In this document: positions 18,585-27,131 of the stretch, one piece after another | How positions within the stretch are numbered: position 1 is the stretch's first letter | How the letters are laid out: the number at the start of each line of letters is the position of its first letter | Assembly: GCA_000632805.1 (NCBI GenBank) | Contig: CP007444.1 | Span: 3,212,772-3,276,771, forward strand | From: Dyella jiangningensis | GTDB lineage: Bacteria > Pseudomonadota > Gammaproteobacteria > Xanthomonadales > Rhodanobacteraceae | Reading direction: 5' to 3' | Length of the DNA stretch: 64,000 nt | Program-made: the position numbers and the translations under genes | The notes under the pieces: model-generated | The model's database searches: none | What the model was told of the DNA's origin: nothing | What the model saw: only the letters and a program-made list of their open reading frames with translations

Positions 18585-19142
18585 ATGATCAAGTCTCCGA
18601 TACTGTGCGTATTGGGCGCGGCGCTGTTGATGGTGGGCTGCGTATCGCAACAGAAGTACGACGAATCGCAGCAACGCAATGCCGAACTCGAAGCGCAATA
18701 CAAGCAACTCAACGAAACCATGGGCACCGAGGTCGCGTCGCGCGACATGAGCATCCAGCGCATGCAGGACGCCATCAAGGTATCGCTCAACGACCAGCTG
18801 CTGTTCCCCTCGGGCGGATGGGAAATATCGGCCCAGGCCAAGCAGAGCATCGCCAAGATAGCGGCCATCCTCGCGCCGCATCAGAAGAACAAGATCAACG
18901 TCAACGGCTACACCGACAGCACGCCGATCGGTCCTCAACTGGCGGCGCAGGGTGTCACCACCAACATGATCCTGTCGCAGAAGCGCGCCGACAACGTGAT
19001 GCAGTACATGATCTCCCAAGGCGTGAAGCCCGAACTGGTCGCGGCTCACGGCTACGGCGAACAGAATCCCATCGCGTCCAACGACACGGCGGAAGGCAAG
19101 GCGCAAAACCGTCGCGTGGAACTCACCATCGCGAGCAAGTAG
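18585..19142 (+). CDS. OmpA-family outer-membrane lipoprotein
   Basis: 185 aa. Lipoprotein signal with lipobox LMVGC (lipidated Cys19). A short coiled segment follows (YDESQQRNAELEAQYKQLNE), then a C-terminal OmpA/MotB peptidoglycan-binding domain (about residues 70-185) with LLFPSGGWEI, VNGYTDSTPIG and NRRVELTI. It anchors outer membrane to peptidoglycan. AGGGG ribosome site. Preceded by a CGTAG-type motif, followed by a strong hairpin. Confidence 0.92.
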   Translation: MIKSPILCVLGAALLMVGCVSQQKYDESQQRNAELEAQYKQLNETMGTEVASRDMSIQRMQDAIKVSLNDQLLFPSGGWEISAQAKQSIAKIAAILAPHQKNKINVNGYTDSTPIGPQLAAQGVTTNMILSQKRADNVMQYMISQGVKPELVAAHGYGEQNPIASNDTAEGKAQNRRVELTIASK

Positions 19143-19150
19143 CGCTTCCA

Positions 19151-19200
19151 GAAGAGACGGGGCACGCTCGGCGACGAATGGCGCCCCGTCTCTTCCTGCC
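19151..19200 (+). terminator. Hairpin terminator after the OmpA-like gene
   Basis: 13-bp perfect stem GAAGAGACGGGGC / GCCCCGTCTCTTC with a 19-nt loop, 9 bp after the stop. It lacks a long T-tract, so termination is probable but not classical. Confidence 0.65.
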
Positions 19201-19466
19201 GTCAGCCGATCACTTCGGTTGTGCCCTGCCGGTCAAGCGCGTTTTCCCGCCACGCCCTATTCCGGATAGCGCGCGCCTGCTCCCGGCTTCACCGCCCGAA
19301 CGGCGGCGATCATGGTGATCGCATCGACCATCACTCTTTCCAAACCGGTTTGGCCACGCCAGTCAGACGCGTGAACCTGTGGACGCCGGAGCAGAAATTT
19401 CCCGCATCACGCGGGGCAACGTTGGTTGCGTATTTGCCGAGCCAGCCCAAGCCAGGGGGCGCTTGT

Positions 19467-19484
19467 CCGTAGTTTTACGTAGAG
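19467..19484 (+). promoter_or_regulatory. CGTAG direct-repeat motif, copy 3 (best copy)
   Basis: CCGTAGTTTTACGTAGAG: two CGTAG units with starts 10 bp apart, one helical turn, 193 bp upstream of the 122-aa gene. Confidence 0.55.
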
Positions 19485-19573
19485 GGACCGGGCGCAGGCG
19501 CGTTCCCGCGCCATCGGAAGCCGCCCGTTTCCTGAGCAAAGCGCGCCGAGCAGCGAAAGTTCGAGCCTGAACA

Positions 19574-19586
19574 GGCTTTTACGTAG
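19574..19586 (+). promoter_or_regulatory. CGTAG motif, copy 4 (half conserved)
   Basis: GGCTTTTACGTAG retains TTTTACGTAG but has lost the first CGTAG unit. It ends 91 bp upstream of the 122-aa gene. Confidence 0.35.
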
Positions 19587-19677
19587 CCCTTAACGCATTC
19601 GGCCATCACGCTGGCGGTGGCAAATGACCGCAATCGCGGTCTAAGATGCGCCACGTCTTCAAGACGAGGGAACCCGC

Positions 19678-20046
19678 ATGGAACAGCGAGCTCACCCGGT
19701 CTCTTACGCACTGACGGTCACGCGCGCGATCAAGGAACTTGCGAGCGATGCCGTCAGCGAAGGCGTGCTGCCCGAAAGCATGGCCGCCACGATATCGAAG
19801 GCCGCGACCGAGGCCGCGCTGTCGCTCGGTCTTTTCATCGTGTCCAAAGGGCCGCGCATCACGCATCAAAGCGCCAAGGCGATCGAAAGCGCACGCGTCG
19901 ATCTGGAAGCGCTGGCGGAACTCGCGGGGCTGGTTCGCACCTACAAGCTCACACCGAAAAACGCCGTGCACGTGGCGCTTGCCATCAGCTACACGGTCGG
20001 GCAGGCCGAGAATCGCTTGCGGCTGGCGGAAGACCTCGTGTCCTGA
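19678..20046 (+). CDS. Hypothetical all-alpha protein, 122 aa
   Basis: GAGGG ribosome site 7 nt upstream. Entirely helical by pattern: VSYALTVTRAIKELASDAVS, AATISKAATEAALSLGLFIV and AVHVALAISYTVGQAENRLR. No signal peptide; the middle helix is hydrophobic enough to associate with membrane. Family not recognised. Two copies of the CGTAG-type motif lie in its upstream region. Confidence 0.7.
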   Translation: MEQRAHPVSYALTVTRAIKELASDAVSEGVLPESMAATISKAATEAALSLGLFIVSKGPRITHQSAKAIESARVDLEALAELAGLVRTYKLTPKNAVHVALAISYTVGQAENRLRLAEDLVS

Positions 20047-20118
20047 GGGCGCACATAGGCTGCTGGCACGGCGGCCAGCACTCGCGGCCCGCCCGACAGC
20101 AAAAGAACATGACATTGC

Positions 20119-21225
20119 TCAGCCTGCGCGAAACGCTGCGGCAGGACGACGGCGACGTGCACGCCAGAACAACAGGCCCGTCACCAGCATGAAGCCTGGC
20201 AGCAGTGCGCTGATGGCGAGCATGACGCGCCACAGGCCACCACCCACGGCGCCGGCGTGGATCGGGAACAGCGCATTGGCCAGGCGCGCGCCTGGCCCCA
20301 GGCGCGTCGCATCTTCACCGCCGATGACCTTGGCCGCATAGGGATCAAGCCAGAGTGTGCTGCGCCCGTTGGGATTCCATTCGCCGGGCTGGCGCACGCG
20401 CATCATCAAGGCGTGGCCTTCGCGAACGGGAAGACTGATGCGCGTGATCGCCGCGTCTGGCGCGGCCGCCTGCGCGGCAGCCAGCACGTCGGGCCATGAG
20501 ACCTTCGCCGCGACGCTGTCGATGCTCGGTGGTTTGGCCGGCAGCGGTTCGCCAAACCATTGGATGAGTGCGGTACGCACGGCGCCGCGATAGGCCATGG
20601 TGGTGCCGGTGCCGATGGTGATGAGCAGCAACGGAAACGCCACCACGCCCACCATGCGATGCCAGCTTGCCCAGCGGAGAATCGGCGGCCTCGCATGCGG
20701 CCGCAGGTGCGTCACCGCGCGGCGTCGACCCGGCCAGTACAGCCATATGCCCGAGCACAGCATGAAGAGACCGGCGAAGGCGACGATGCCGAGCACGGTT
20801 TCACCGGTGGGGCCACTCAACAGGTGGGTGTGCCAGTCGAGCAGGATCAGTAGCGGATCGCGCTTGGCCGATCGCGTGAGCAGCAGTCGTCCATCGGCTG
20901 GATCGAAATAGAGCCGATCGCGATTCTTCGCGCTGCCTTCGAAGGCCGTGATCGCTTCGTCGGGCAACGTGATGCTGCGCAACGACTTGCCCTCGTCGCT
21001 GGCAAGGATGCGATCAAGCGTGCGTCCCAGGCTGGCGGAATCCGGCACTGCGCGTCCTGCCAGCTCGGGGTGCGTAATCGCGAGCAAGGGCTGCTCGAAC
21101 ACCAGCACGCCGCCGGCCAGCGTCACCAACGACAACAACACGCCGAGGCTCAACCCCAGCCACAGGTGCAGCGTCTTCAGCACGTGTCGCGTGCGGCGCT
21201 TGGCGGGTTGCGGCGCGCGTGCCAT
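20119..21225 (-). CDS. PepSY-associated TM protein (iron-uptake reductase-like)
   Basis: 368 aa, inner membrane. The start MARAPQPAKRRTRHVLKTLH has GGAG 5 nt upstream and lies 10 bp after the stop of the TonB receptor. Four membrane helices are seen (WLGLSLGVLLSLVTLAGGVL; TVLGIVAFAGLFMLCSGIWL; MVGVVAFPLLLITIGTGTTM; VMLAISALLPGFMLVTGLLF) with two periplasmic PepSY-like stretches. Proteins of this type accompany TonB siderophore receptors and are thought to help reduce or release iron. Forms an operon with the receptor. Confidence 0.9.
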   Translation of the reverse strand: MARAPQPAKRRTRHVLKTLHLWLGLSLGVLLSLVTLAGGVLVFEQPLLAITHPELAGRAVPDSASLGRTLDRILASDEGKSLRSITLPDEAITAFEGSAKNRDRLYFDPADGRLLLTRSAKRDPLLILLDWHTHLLSGPTGETVLGIVAFAGLFMLCSGIWLYWPGRRRAVTHLRPHARPPILRWASWHRMVGVVAFPLLLITIGTGTTMAYRGAVRTALIQWFGEPLPAKPPSIDSVAAKVSWPDVLAAAQAAAPDAAITRISLPVREGHALMMRVRQPGEWNPNGRSTLWLDPYAAKVIGGEDATRLGPGARLANALFPIHAGAVGGGLWRVMLAISALLPGFMLVTGLLFWRARRRRPAAAFRAG

Positions 21226-21235
21226 GGCGTCTCCG

Positions 21236-23476
21236 TCAGAACTCAATGGATGCCTGCACGTAATACGTGCGTGGCTGGCCGACATAAAGGCCGTCGTTGT
21301 TGTCGGTGGAGCGCGTGAAGTAGCGGCGATCGAAGATGTTCTTCACGCCCACGCCCAGCCTGAGGTTGGACAGCGTAGGACCGAAGGCGTATTCGCCGCG
21401 AAGGTTCCAGGTGGTCCAACCCGGGATATTGCCGAGGTCGCCGTTGGGCGTGCCTTCCGTCTGATACACCGTGGGGTGCGCGGGATCGAAGCTCGGCGAG
21501 CCGGGCGAGTGCTGACGCGACTGCGAGAACGCATCGAGATTGAACGTCCATGCCGCGCGGCTGTAGCGCACGCCCAGGTTCGCAGTGCGGCGCGAGTAGA
21601 ACGGCAGGTCGCGCCCGGCGAACGAGCCGTACTTGTAAATGGCATGCGTGTAGGTCGCCGTGCCCCACAGGCTCAAGCCCTGCAGCCTTTCGTCATAGGC
21701 GCCCAGATCCACATGACCACCGGTCTCGATGCCCTTGTGCGTGGTGGCGCCCAGGCTGGTCCAGCCGTCCACCGAATCGGGAACATCCGGCAGCTTGCCC
21801 ACGTACTGCAGCTCGTGATCGAAGTTGATGCGGAACAGCGTGATTTCGCCGCCCCACGCGCCCTTGTCGTAGCGCGTGCCGATCTCATAGGTGCGCGCCT
21901 TTTCCGGCTGCAGGCCCTGTGCGAACTGGCTGCTCGAATCCTTCTGGCTGATCTGGAAGTACTGCAGCGCGCCGAACGACGTCTCGGCATTGGCGTACAG
22001 CTTCAGCGCATCGGTGAGGTGATAGATGACGTTGAGCGAAGGCAGCGGCTGCGAGTAATGCTCGCGGCGGAAGGTCGGGCCCTTCACGATCACCGTGGCG
22101 CTCGGGTGCGCCTGCCACCAGCTATTGATGCGCTCGTAGCGCAGGCCGGGCGTGATGGTCCAGTTGCCGACGTTGATGGCGTCGTCCACGTAGACCGCAT
22201 TGGCCTCGTTCGAGCCGGTGTTGTTGCCGGACAAGACATAAGGCGCCTGGTAGATGCCGCTGTCGAACGGCGTGTAGTTCAGCGGCGAAACGAACTTGGT
22301 GTTGCGCAGCGTGCGCTCGTTCATCCATTCGGTGAGGTAGCGGTAGCCTACGCTGATCTCGTGCGTCCACTGGCCCCAGTCGAACAGCTGCGAATAGCGT
22401 GGTTCGATCGCGAAGGTATGGTAGTTGCGTGGGTACGCGTTGAGCTGGTGCGTGTACAGGCCGGTGCTGGCGTTCTGCGTGATGGTCTCGATGTGGCTGC
22501 CGCGGAAACTCTCGGTGTAATAGGTCTGCACCTCGAAGCTGCGGCGCTCGTCCTTATGGCTGTAACGCAGCACCGCATCCTGGCGGCGGCCGTGGAAATC
22601 ATCGAACGGCCGGCGCGACTGGAACGGGTCCGCATCGTAATCGGCCTGCGTCAGGCCGCCGGGCATGCCGGCCTGCCCGTCGTAGTAGTGCAGGCTGCCG
22701 CTGATCTCGTCGGTGGGACTGAATGCGTACTTCGCCTTCAGCATCACATCGTCGATGCTCTCGTTGTCCTGCTTCTCGCGGTAGCCGGGGCCGTGCGAAC
22801 CGTTGTAGAGCAGCGCCACGCCCAAACCCGAGGCCGTGGTGCCGCCGAGGAACAGGTTGCTCTGCGTGCGGATGCCGCCGTACTCACCGCCCTGCAGCTG
22901 CACACCGGCGTCGCCGCCGAAAGTTTGTGGGATATCGCGCGTGACGAAGTTGATGATGCCGCCCACGTTCTGCGGTCCGTAGCGCACCGAGCCGCCGCCG
23001 CGCACCACGTCGATCGCCTGCAGGTTGCCCAGCGCCACCGGCGCCATCGACACCTGCGGCTGTCCGTACGGCGCCACGGCGATCGGCACGCCATCGAGCA
23101 ACAGGGTGGAACGCGGCGACAGGCGCGAGGTGAGACCGCGCACGCCCACGTTGAGCGAGACGTCGCTGCCGCCGGTGCCATTGCTCTCCTGAACCTGCAC
23201 GCCGGGCACCTTGCGCAGCGCATCGCGCAGGTTCACCGCGCCGGCTTCGCGCATGTCCTCGCGGCGGATCACGGTGCGCGCGCCCGGATGGTTCACCACG
23301 ATGTTCTGGTCCGCCTCGCCCAGCCAGTTGCCGACGACGCTGACGCCCTCGAGAGTGGTGGCGCTGCGGGTGTCATCGGCGGAACCCGGTGCGGTGACAG
23401 CTTGTTGCGCGCAGGCGGCGCCGGCGTAGGTACTGCCGAACAGCGCCAGCAGGATGGCGGAGCGGATGGGGGACAT
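21236..23476 (-). CDS. TonB-dependent receptor, FecA-like (ferric citrate/siderophore)
   Basis: 746 aa. Signal peptide (MSPIRSAILLALFGSTYAGA ... CAQQ), then the plug domain at about 60-170 (INLRD-type AVNLRDALRKVPGVQVQES, RGLTSRLSPRSTLLLDGVPI, DVVRGGGSVRYGPQNVGGII) and a 22-strand barrel ending in YYVQASIEF. The plug resembles Fe(III)-dicitrate receptor FecA, but the N-terminus is too short for a signalling domain. No FecI/FecR is nearby. A Fur-like box overlaps its promoter region. Confidence 0.94.
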   Translation of the reverse strand: MSPIRSAILLALFGSTYAGAACAQQAVTAPGSADDTRSATTLEGVSVVGNWLGEADQNIVVNHPGARTVIRREDMREAGAVNLRDALRKVPGVQVQESNGTGGSDVSLNVGVRGLTSRLSPRSTLLLDGVPIAVAPYGQPQVSMAPVALGNLQAIDVVRGGGSVRYGPQNVGGIINFVTRDIPQTFGGDAGVQLQGGEYGGIRTQSNLFLGGTTASGLGVALLYNGSHGPGYREKQDNESIDDVMLKAKYAFSPTDEISGSLHYYDGQAGMPGGLTQADYDADPFQSRRPFDDFHGRRQDAVLRYSHKDERRSFEVQTYYTESFRGSHIETITQNASTGLYTHQLNAYPRNYHTFAIEPRYSQLFDWGQWTHEISVGYRYLTEWMNERTLRNTKFVSPLNYTPFDSGIYQAPYVLSGNNTGSNEANAVYVDDAINVGNWTITPGLRYERINSWWQAHPSATVIVKGPTFRREHYSQPLPSLNVIYHLTDALKLYANAETSFGALQYFQISQKDSSSQFAQGLQPEKARTYEIGTRYDKGAWGGEITLFRINFDHELQYVGKLPDVPDSVDGWTSLGATTHKGIETGGHVDLGAYDERLQGLSLWGTATYTHAIYKYGSFAGRDLPFYSRRTANLGVRYSRAAWTFNLDAFSQSRQHSPGSPSFDPAHPTVYQTEGTPNGDLGNIPGWTTWNLRGEYAFGPTLSNLRLGVGVKNIFDRRYFTRSTDNNDGLYVGQPRTYYVQASIEF

Positions 23477-23512
23477 GGGGACAGTATTTTTTTACGAATG
23501 GGCGCATGCTAA

Positions 23513-23530
23513 TTAGGAATCATTCTCATA
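23513..23530 (-). promoter_or_regulatory. Fur-like box
   Basis: The core on the minus strand is TGAGAATGATTCCTA, against the 7-1-7 consensus TGATAAT-N-ATTATCA (10 of 14 positions agree, with a perfect GAAT-N-ATTC centre). It is 36-55 bp upstream of the receptor gene and could also affect the divergent ABM gene. Confidence 0.65.
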
Positions 23531-23640
23531 TCAAGCGGACCAACTGCCGCAGCTGAGCCGGGGCGAAAATGCCGCAGGGCTCTCTGCTCTGCCCGTTCGT
23601 GGCGACGCCATGGCGCGCGAAAGCGCGCCGGGAGCGCAAC

Positions 23641-23946
23641 ATGAGTTACGACATCGTGTGGGAATTCCGGCTGGCCGCCGGGCGTGCATCCGCGTTTGAA
23701 CAGGCCTACGGGCCCGAAGGCGCCTGGGTCCGGTTGTTTCGGCACGCACCCGGTTTCATCGAAACCCGATTGCTTCGCGATACCGACGAACCCACCCGCT
23801 ACCTGACGATGGATCGTTGGGAGTCGCGCGATGCCTACGACGACTTCACGCGTCGCTTCGCCGCGGAGTACCGCACGCTGGATGCACAGCTCGAAGGCCT
23901 CGCGCGATCGGAGACGCGCCTGGGCGCTTTCGACACGATGCCGTAG
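23641..23946 (+). CDS. Antibiotic-biosynthesis-monooxygenase (ABM)-like domain protein
   Basis: 101 aa with GGGAG before the ATG. Dimeric alpha-beta barrel pattern: MSYDIVWEFRLAAGRASAFE, WVRLFRHAPGFIETRLLRDT, RYLTMDRWESRDAYDDFTRR. Enzymes of this superfamily include quinol monooxygenases and IsdG-type haem oxygenases. No diagnostic haem ligand can be assigned. Divergent from the iron receptor across the Fur-like box. Confidence 0.8.
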   Translation: MSYDIVWEFRLAAGRASAFEQAYGPEGAWVRLFRHAPGFIETRLLRDTDEPTRYLTMDRWESRDAYDDFTRRFAAEYRTLDAQLEGLARSETRLGAFDTMP

Positions 23947-23959
23947 TTTTACCTAGACG
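23941..23959 (+). promoter_or_regulatory. CGTAG direct-repeat motif, copy 5
   Basis: CCGTAGTTTTACCTAGACG overlaps the stop codon of the ABM gene. It ends 131 bp upstream of the membrane-protein gene at 24091. Confidence 0.5.
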
Positions 23960-24090
23960 CTTCTAGGTGATGTTGCGCTTGTCGCACCCACTCACGCCGC
24001 GATCATGGGATGTGCCAACGCTGGGACCGCGACGCGTCATCGACGCTCGAGGTTCCGCCGAGGCCGACCTGCCCTGAGCCGGAGCGGACC

Positions 24091-24618
24091 ATGAGCGCGT
24101 TCACTGCCAAGATCAAACACGAATTCCTGGAGATGCTGCCGCCGACGATCTTCTTCTTCGTCGTGCTGCACGTGGTCGCACTCATCCGCGCGCTGATGAT
24201 TCGGGGCTCCGGCATTTCGCTGCCGACCACGGCCTCGGTCGCACTCGCCGCGCTGATCCTCGGCAAGGCGGTGTTGCTCGCCAACATGCTTCCCTTCATC
24301 AACCGCTTTCCGGAAAGGCCGCTGATCTGGAATGCCGCCTGGAAAACCGTGATCTACACCGTCATCGCCGGCTTCATCCATTATCTGGAACGACTTTACG
24401 ACTACTGGAAAGAAGCGCCCAACATCGCGGCCGCCAATCACCAGCTGTTTACGGAAATGAGCTGGCCGCGTTTCTGGGCCATCCAGATCCTGCTGCTGGT
24501 GTTGATCCTCAATTACTGCGTGTTTGCCGAGCTGGCGCGCATCATCGGGCGCGAGCGGATGAAGGCGATCTTCCTGGGCCCCATCCCGCCCGACATCGCC
24601 GCACGGCTGGCCCGTTAG
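24091..24618 (+). CDS. Integral membrane protein, unknown
   Basis: 175 aa with GGAG 6 nt before the ATG. Four hydrophobic stretches: TIFFFVVLHVVALIRALMIR, ASVALAALILGKAVLLANML, AAWKTVIYTVIAGFIHYLER and FWAIQILLLVLILNYCVFAE. The C-terminus is basic (IIGRERMKAIFLG). It resembles small uncharacterised membrane proteins of stress islands. Convergent with the AI-2E transporter gene, 6 bp between stops. Confidence 0.75.
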   Translation: MSAFTAKIKHEFLEMLPPTIFFFVVLHVVALIRALMIRGSGISLPTTASVALAALILGKAVLLANMLPFINRFPERPLIWNAAWKTVIYTVIAGFIHYLERLYDYWKEAPNIAAANHQLFTEMSWPRFWAIQILLLVLILNYCVFAELARIIGRERMKAIFLGPIPPDIAARLAR

Positions 24619-24624
24619 ACGCAA

Positions 24625-26529
24625 TCACGCCGCGGCGGCGGCGCCTTCCGGAACCCGGCTGATGGCCTGCACGGCCGCGCTCTCGAAGGAGTTGAGCACT
24701 TCGTCGACATCGGCATCGGTCATCGCCGGGCCTTCGGTCGGCGCCAGCGGCTCGGGCAGCAGCAGCGCGGCGATGTGCACGCCGGGCATGTGCTCGCGCA
24801 TCTGCGCGGCGACCTCGACCATGCCCTGCTGCTCGGCGGAAAGCTGGGTGCTGACGAGGTACAACATGGCCACCGCATGGGGTGTCGCCTCGGGGTGAGG
24901 TTCGGCTTCGAACGCGGCGAAGTCATCGACGGACACGTGACGCGCGTCCACGTGCAGGTCGCGCAGGATGCGCGTAAGCAGCTCCGTCGCCAGGTCGTCG
25001 ACCACCGTTCCCAGGCCGACGCACAGCACGATCGAACCCGGCGTCACCGTGAGCGGCCCCTGCCAGCGGCCGCTGACGTCTTCGCGTTGCTGGCGCAGTC
25101 GCCGGCCAATGCTTACGTTGTCCAGCACCGAGGTGCGTCGGCGCCAGCGCATATGGCGCTGTCCTTCGTTGCCCAGCGTGCTGATGACGGTGACGATGGT
25201 GTCGCGCACCGTGCCCTGCTGCTCGGCGCCGATGACGCCGCGCCTCAAATCGATGCCTGCCAGCTGCAATGCCGGCAACAGCACGTTGTCGCAATAGGCG
25301 GCGAAGGAGCGACGTTTCAGGAACGAACGCGCCTCGGTGATGATTTCTCCGGCATCGCCCGAAAGCGCGCGCTGATAAAGGCGCTGCGGCATGGTCAACG
25401 CGGGCGCATCGCCGAGCAGCACGTTGAGCAGGCCCAGCGCCTGGACATGGCGACCGGCGACCACGAGGCACAGCGTCAGCGGCGTCGACATCACCAGGCC
25501 CACCGGGCCCCACAACCAGCTCCAGAAGATCGCCGCCACCACCACCGCCAGCGGCGACAGGCCCGTGGTGTGACCGTAGAGAAACGGCTCCACCAGCTGC
25601 GAAACGATCACTTCGATCACGATGTACAAGGCAAGCGTGAGTATCAGCAGTGTCCAGCCCGGCACCACGGCAGCGGCGAACAGGGCCGCCAGGCCAGCCA
25701 CCAGCCACACGCCGATGTAGGGCACGAAGCGCAGCACCGCCGTGAGCGCGCCCCACAACGGCGCGTTGGGTACGCCCAGCAGCCATAGCCCCACGCCGAT
25801 GGCGATGCCGACACCAAAGTTGACCGAAAACGTCGACAGGAAAAAGCGCGACAGACGTTCGCCCGCGTCGTTGATCGCCGCCGTCGTCGCGCGCAGGTCG
25901 TTGCCACCGGCCAGGCGGATGAAGCGATCGCGCAGCGATTCGTGTTCGAGCAGCACGAACACCAGCACCACCAGCACGATGCCTGCGGTTTCCACCGGTA
26001 CCCACGCGGTGGACAGCACGCGCGCGAGCACCGCCATGGGTGCGGATGCGCCACGCGCCGAGGCCTGCGCTGCACTTTCTTCGGAACGTTGCGCCTTGTC
26101 GCTGGCCGATACGCTTGCCGGCATTCCTTCGGACGAGGCAATGACCTTGCCGAACTCGCCCTGCATCGCCTGCAACTGGCCCAGCGTGGCCGTGCGCAAC
26201 GTCTGCACCTTGGCGTGGATGGTGGCCTCGTACTGCGGCAGGCTGCGCGCCATCGACACCATCTGCGAACCGATGACGGCAGTGAGCCCGCTGCCGATCA
26301 CCACCAGCGCGAGCACGGCGATGAAGACGGACGAACCGTGGCCCAGGCCCAGCCGCCGGTAGATGCGCACCCATGGCGCCATCAGCAGGCTGAGGAACAG
26401 CGCCAGCACGATGGGCACGAGCACTTCGCGACCGACATACAACAAGGCCAGGATGCAGGTCGCGGCGATGATCACCACCGCCCGCTGGCTCGGCGACGCC
26501 GCAGGCGCGGTGCTGGCATCGGTAGACAT
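24625..26529 (-). CDS. AI-2E (PerM/YhhT)-family transporter with long C-terminal extension
   Basis: 634 aa. GAGGAG lies 8 nt upstream of MSTDASTAPAAS. Residues about 20-370 are the eight-helix AI-2E exporter domain (VGREVLVPIVLALFLSLLMA, GVGLWLLGVPNAPLWGALTA, EPFLYGHTTGLSPLAVVVAA). An additional 260 residues follow, soluble and alpha/beta in pattern (ITVTPGSIVLCVGLGTVVDD, AVAMLYLVSTQLSAEQQGMV). Typical family members are about 350 aa. Closes the accessory region before the chemotaxis genes. Confidence 0.88.
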   Translation of the reverse strand: MSTDASTAPAASPSQRAVVIIAATCILALLYVGREVLVPIVLALFLSLLMAPWVRIYRRLGLGHGSSVFIAVLALVVIGSGLTAVIGSQMVSMARSLPQYEATIHAKVQTLRTATLGQLQAMQGEFGKVIASSEGMPASVSASDKAQRSEESAAQASARGASAPMAVLARVLSTAWVPVETAGIVLVVLVFVLLEHESLRDRFIRLAGGNDLRATTAAINDAGERLSRFFLSTFSVNFGVGIAIGVGLWLLGVPNAPLWGALTAVLRFVPYIGVWLVAGLAALFAAAVVPGWTLLILTLALYIVIEVIVSQLVEPFLYGHTTGLSPLAVVVAAIFWSWLWGPVGLVMSTPLTLCLVVAGRHVQALGLLNVLLGDAPALTMPQRLYQRALSGDAGEIITEARSFLKRRSFAAYCDNVLLPALQLAGIDLRRGVIGAEQQGTVRDTIVTVISTLGNEGQRHMRWRRRTSVLDNVSIGRRLRQQREDVSGRWQGPLTVTPGSIVLCVGLGTVVDDLATELLTRILRDLHVDARHVSVDDFAAFEAEPHPEATPHAVAMLYLVSTQLSAEQQGMVEVAAQMREHMPGVHIAALLLPEPLAPTEGPAMTDADVDEVLNSFESAAVQAISRVPEGAAAAA

Positions 26530-26626
26530 GGGCGCTCTCCTCACCGTTCCATGCTGCAGGTGGATCGGAGCGACTTCGCCGCTTCCGGATGCCTAGAGCA
26601 TAGCCCGCGGACGCCCGAAGGAGCGC

Positions 26627-27094
26627 TTAGGCCGCCTCGCTTTCCAGCGGCAGGCGGCAAAGCCGCCGCACGTCGAGCAAGGCCACGAAACCACCCTGCC
26701 ACGGCAACACGCCATGCACGGGATCGTCCTGTCGCGCAGCGCCACCCGGCGGTGGTGGTGCGATCTCCGCACCCTGCGCATGCACGAGGTCGCCGATCGC
26801 GTCCACGCGCAGGCCCACCAGGTGCGGGCCGTGCGAGAGCATGACCAGCCGGACCTCGTTCGCATCGCCATCGTGGGTTTCGGGGAGGCCGAGGCGACGA
26901 CGTCCATCGAGCACCGGCACGATGCGCCCGCGCAGATGACGGATGCCGAGCAGGTCAGCGGCGGCACCGGGCACCGGTGTGAGTTCGCCGTCGCGAATCA
27001 CCTCGCTCACCTGGTCGAGCGGCGCGGCATAGAGCTGGCCGCCCAGGCGGAACGAGAGCCAGCGATCGGTGGTGTGGTTGGGGATGTCGCTCAA
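26627..27094 (-). CDS. cheW: Chemotaxis coupling protein CheW
   Basis: 155 aa, a single CheW (SH3-like double barrel) domain: WLSFRLGGQLYAAPLDQVSE, LLGIRHLRGRIVPVLDGRRR, ANEVRLVMLSHGPHLVGLRV and FVALLDVRRLC. Links chemoreceptors to CheA in arrays. Last gene of the flagellar/chemotaxis run, 37 bp after motD. Confidence 0.9.
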   Translation of the reverse strand: MSDIPNHTTDRWLSFRLGGQLYAAPLDQVSEVIRDGELTPVPGAAADLLGIRHLRGRIVPVLDGRRRLGLPETHDGDANEVRLVMLSHGPHLVGLRVDAIGDLVHAQGAEIAPPPPGGAARQDDPVHGVLPWQGGFVALLDVRRLCRLPLESEAA

Positions 27095-27131
27095 GACATC
27101 GACTCCGCTGCATGAGTGACGAAAACGAGTT

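Larger units (their letters stand above)
19201..19677. other. Intergenic region with inverted repeat and two CGTAG-type motifs
   Basis: No convincing gene. It contains a perfect inverted repeat GCGATCA-TGG-TGATCGC (19306-19322) and the motif copies at 19467 and 19574, both pointing at the 122-aa gene that starts at 19678. Confidence 0.5.

Noticed and set aside
20948-23512. 854-residue open frame on the plus strand
   Set aside because: Antisense to the TonB receptor and PepSY genes, with shadow composition and no ribosome site.
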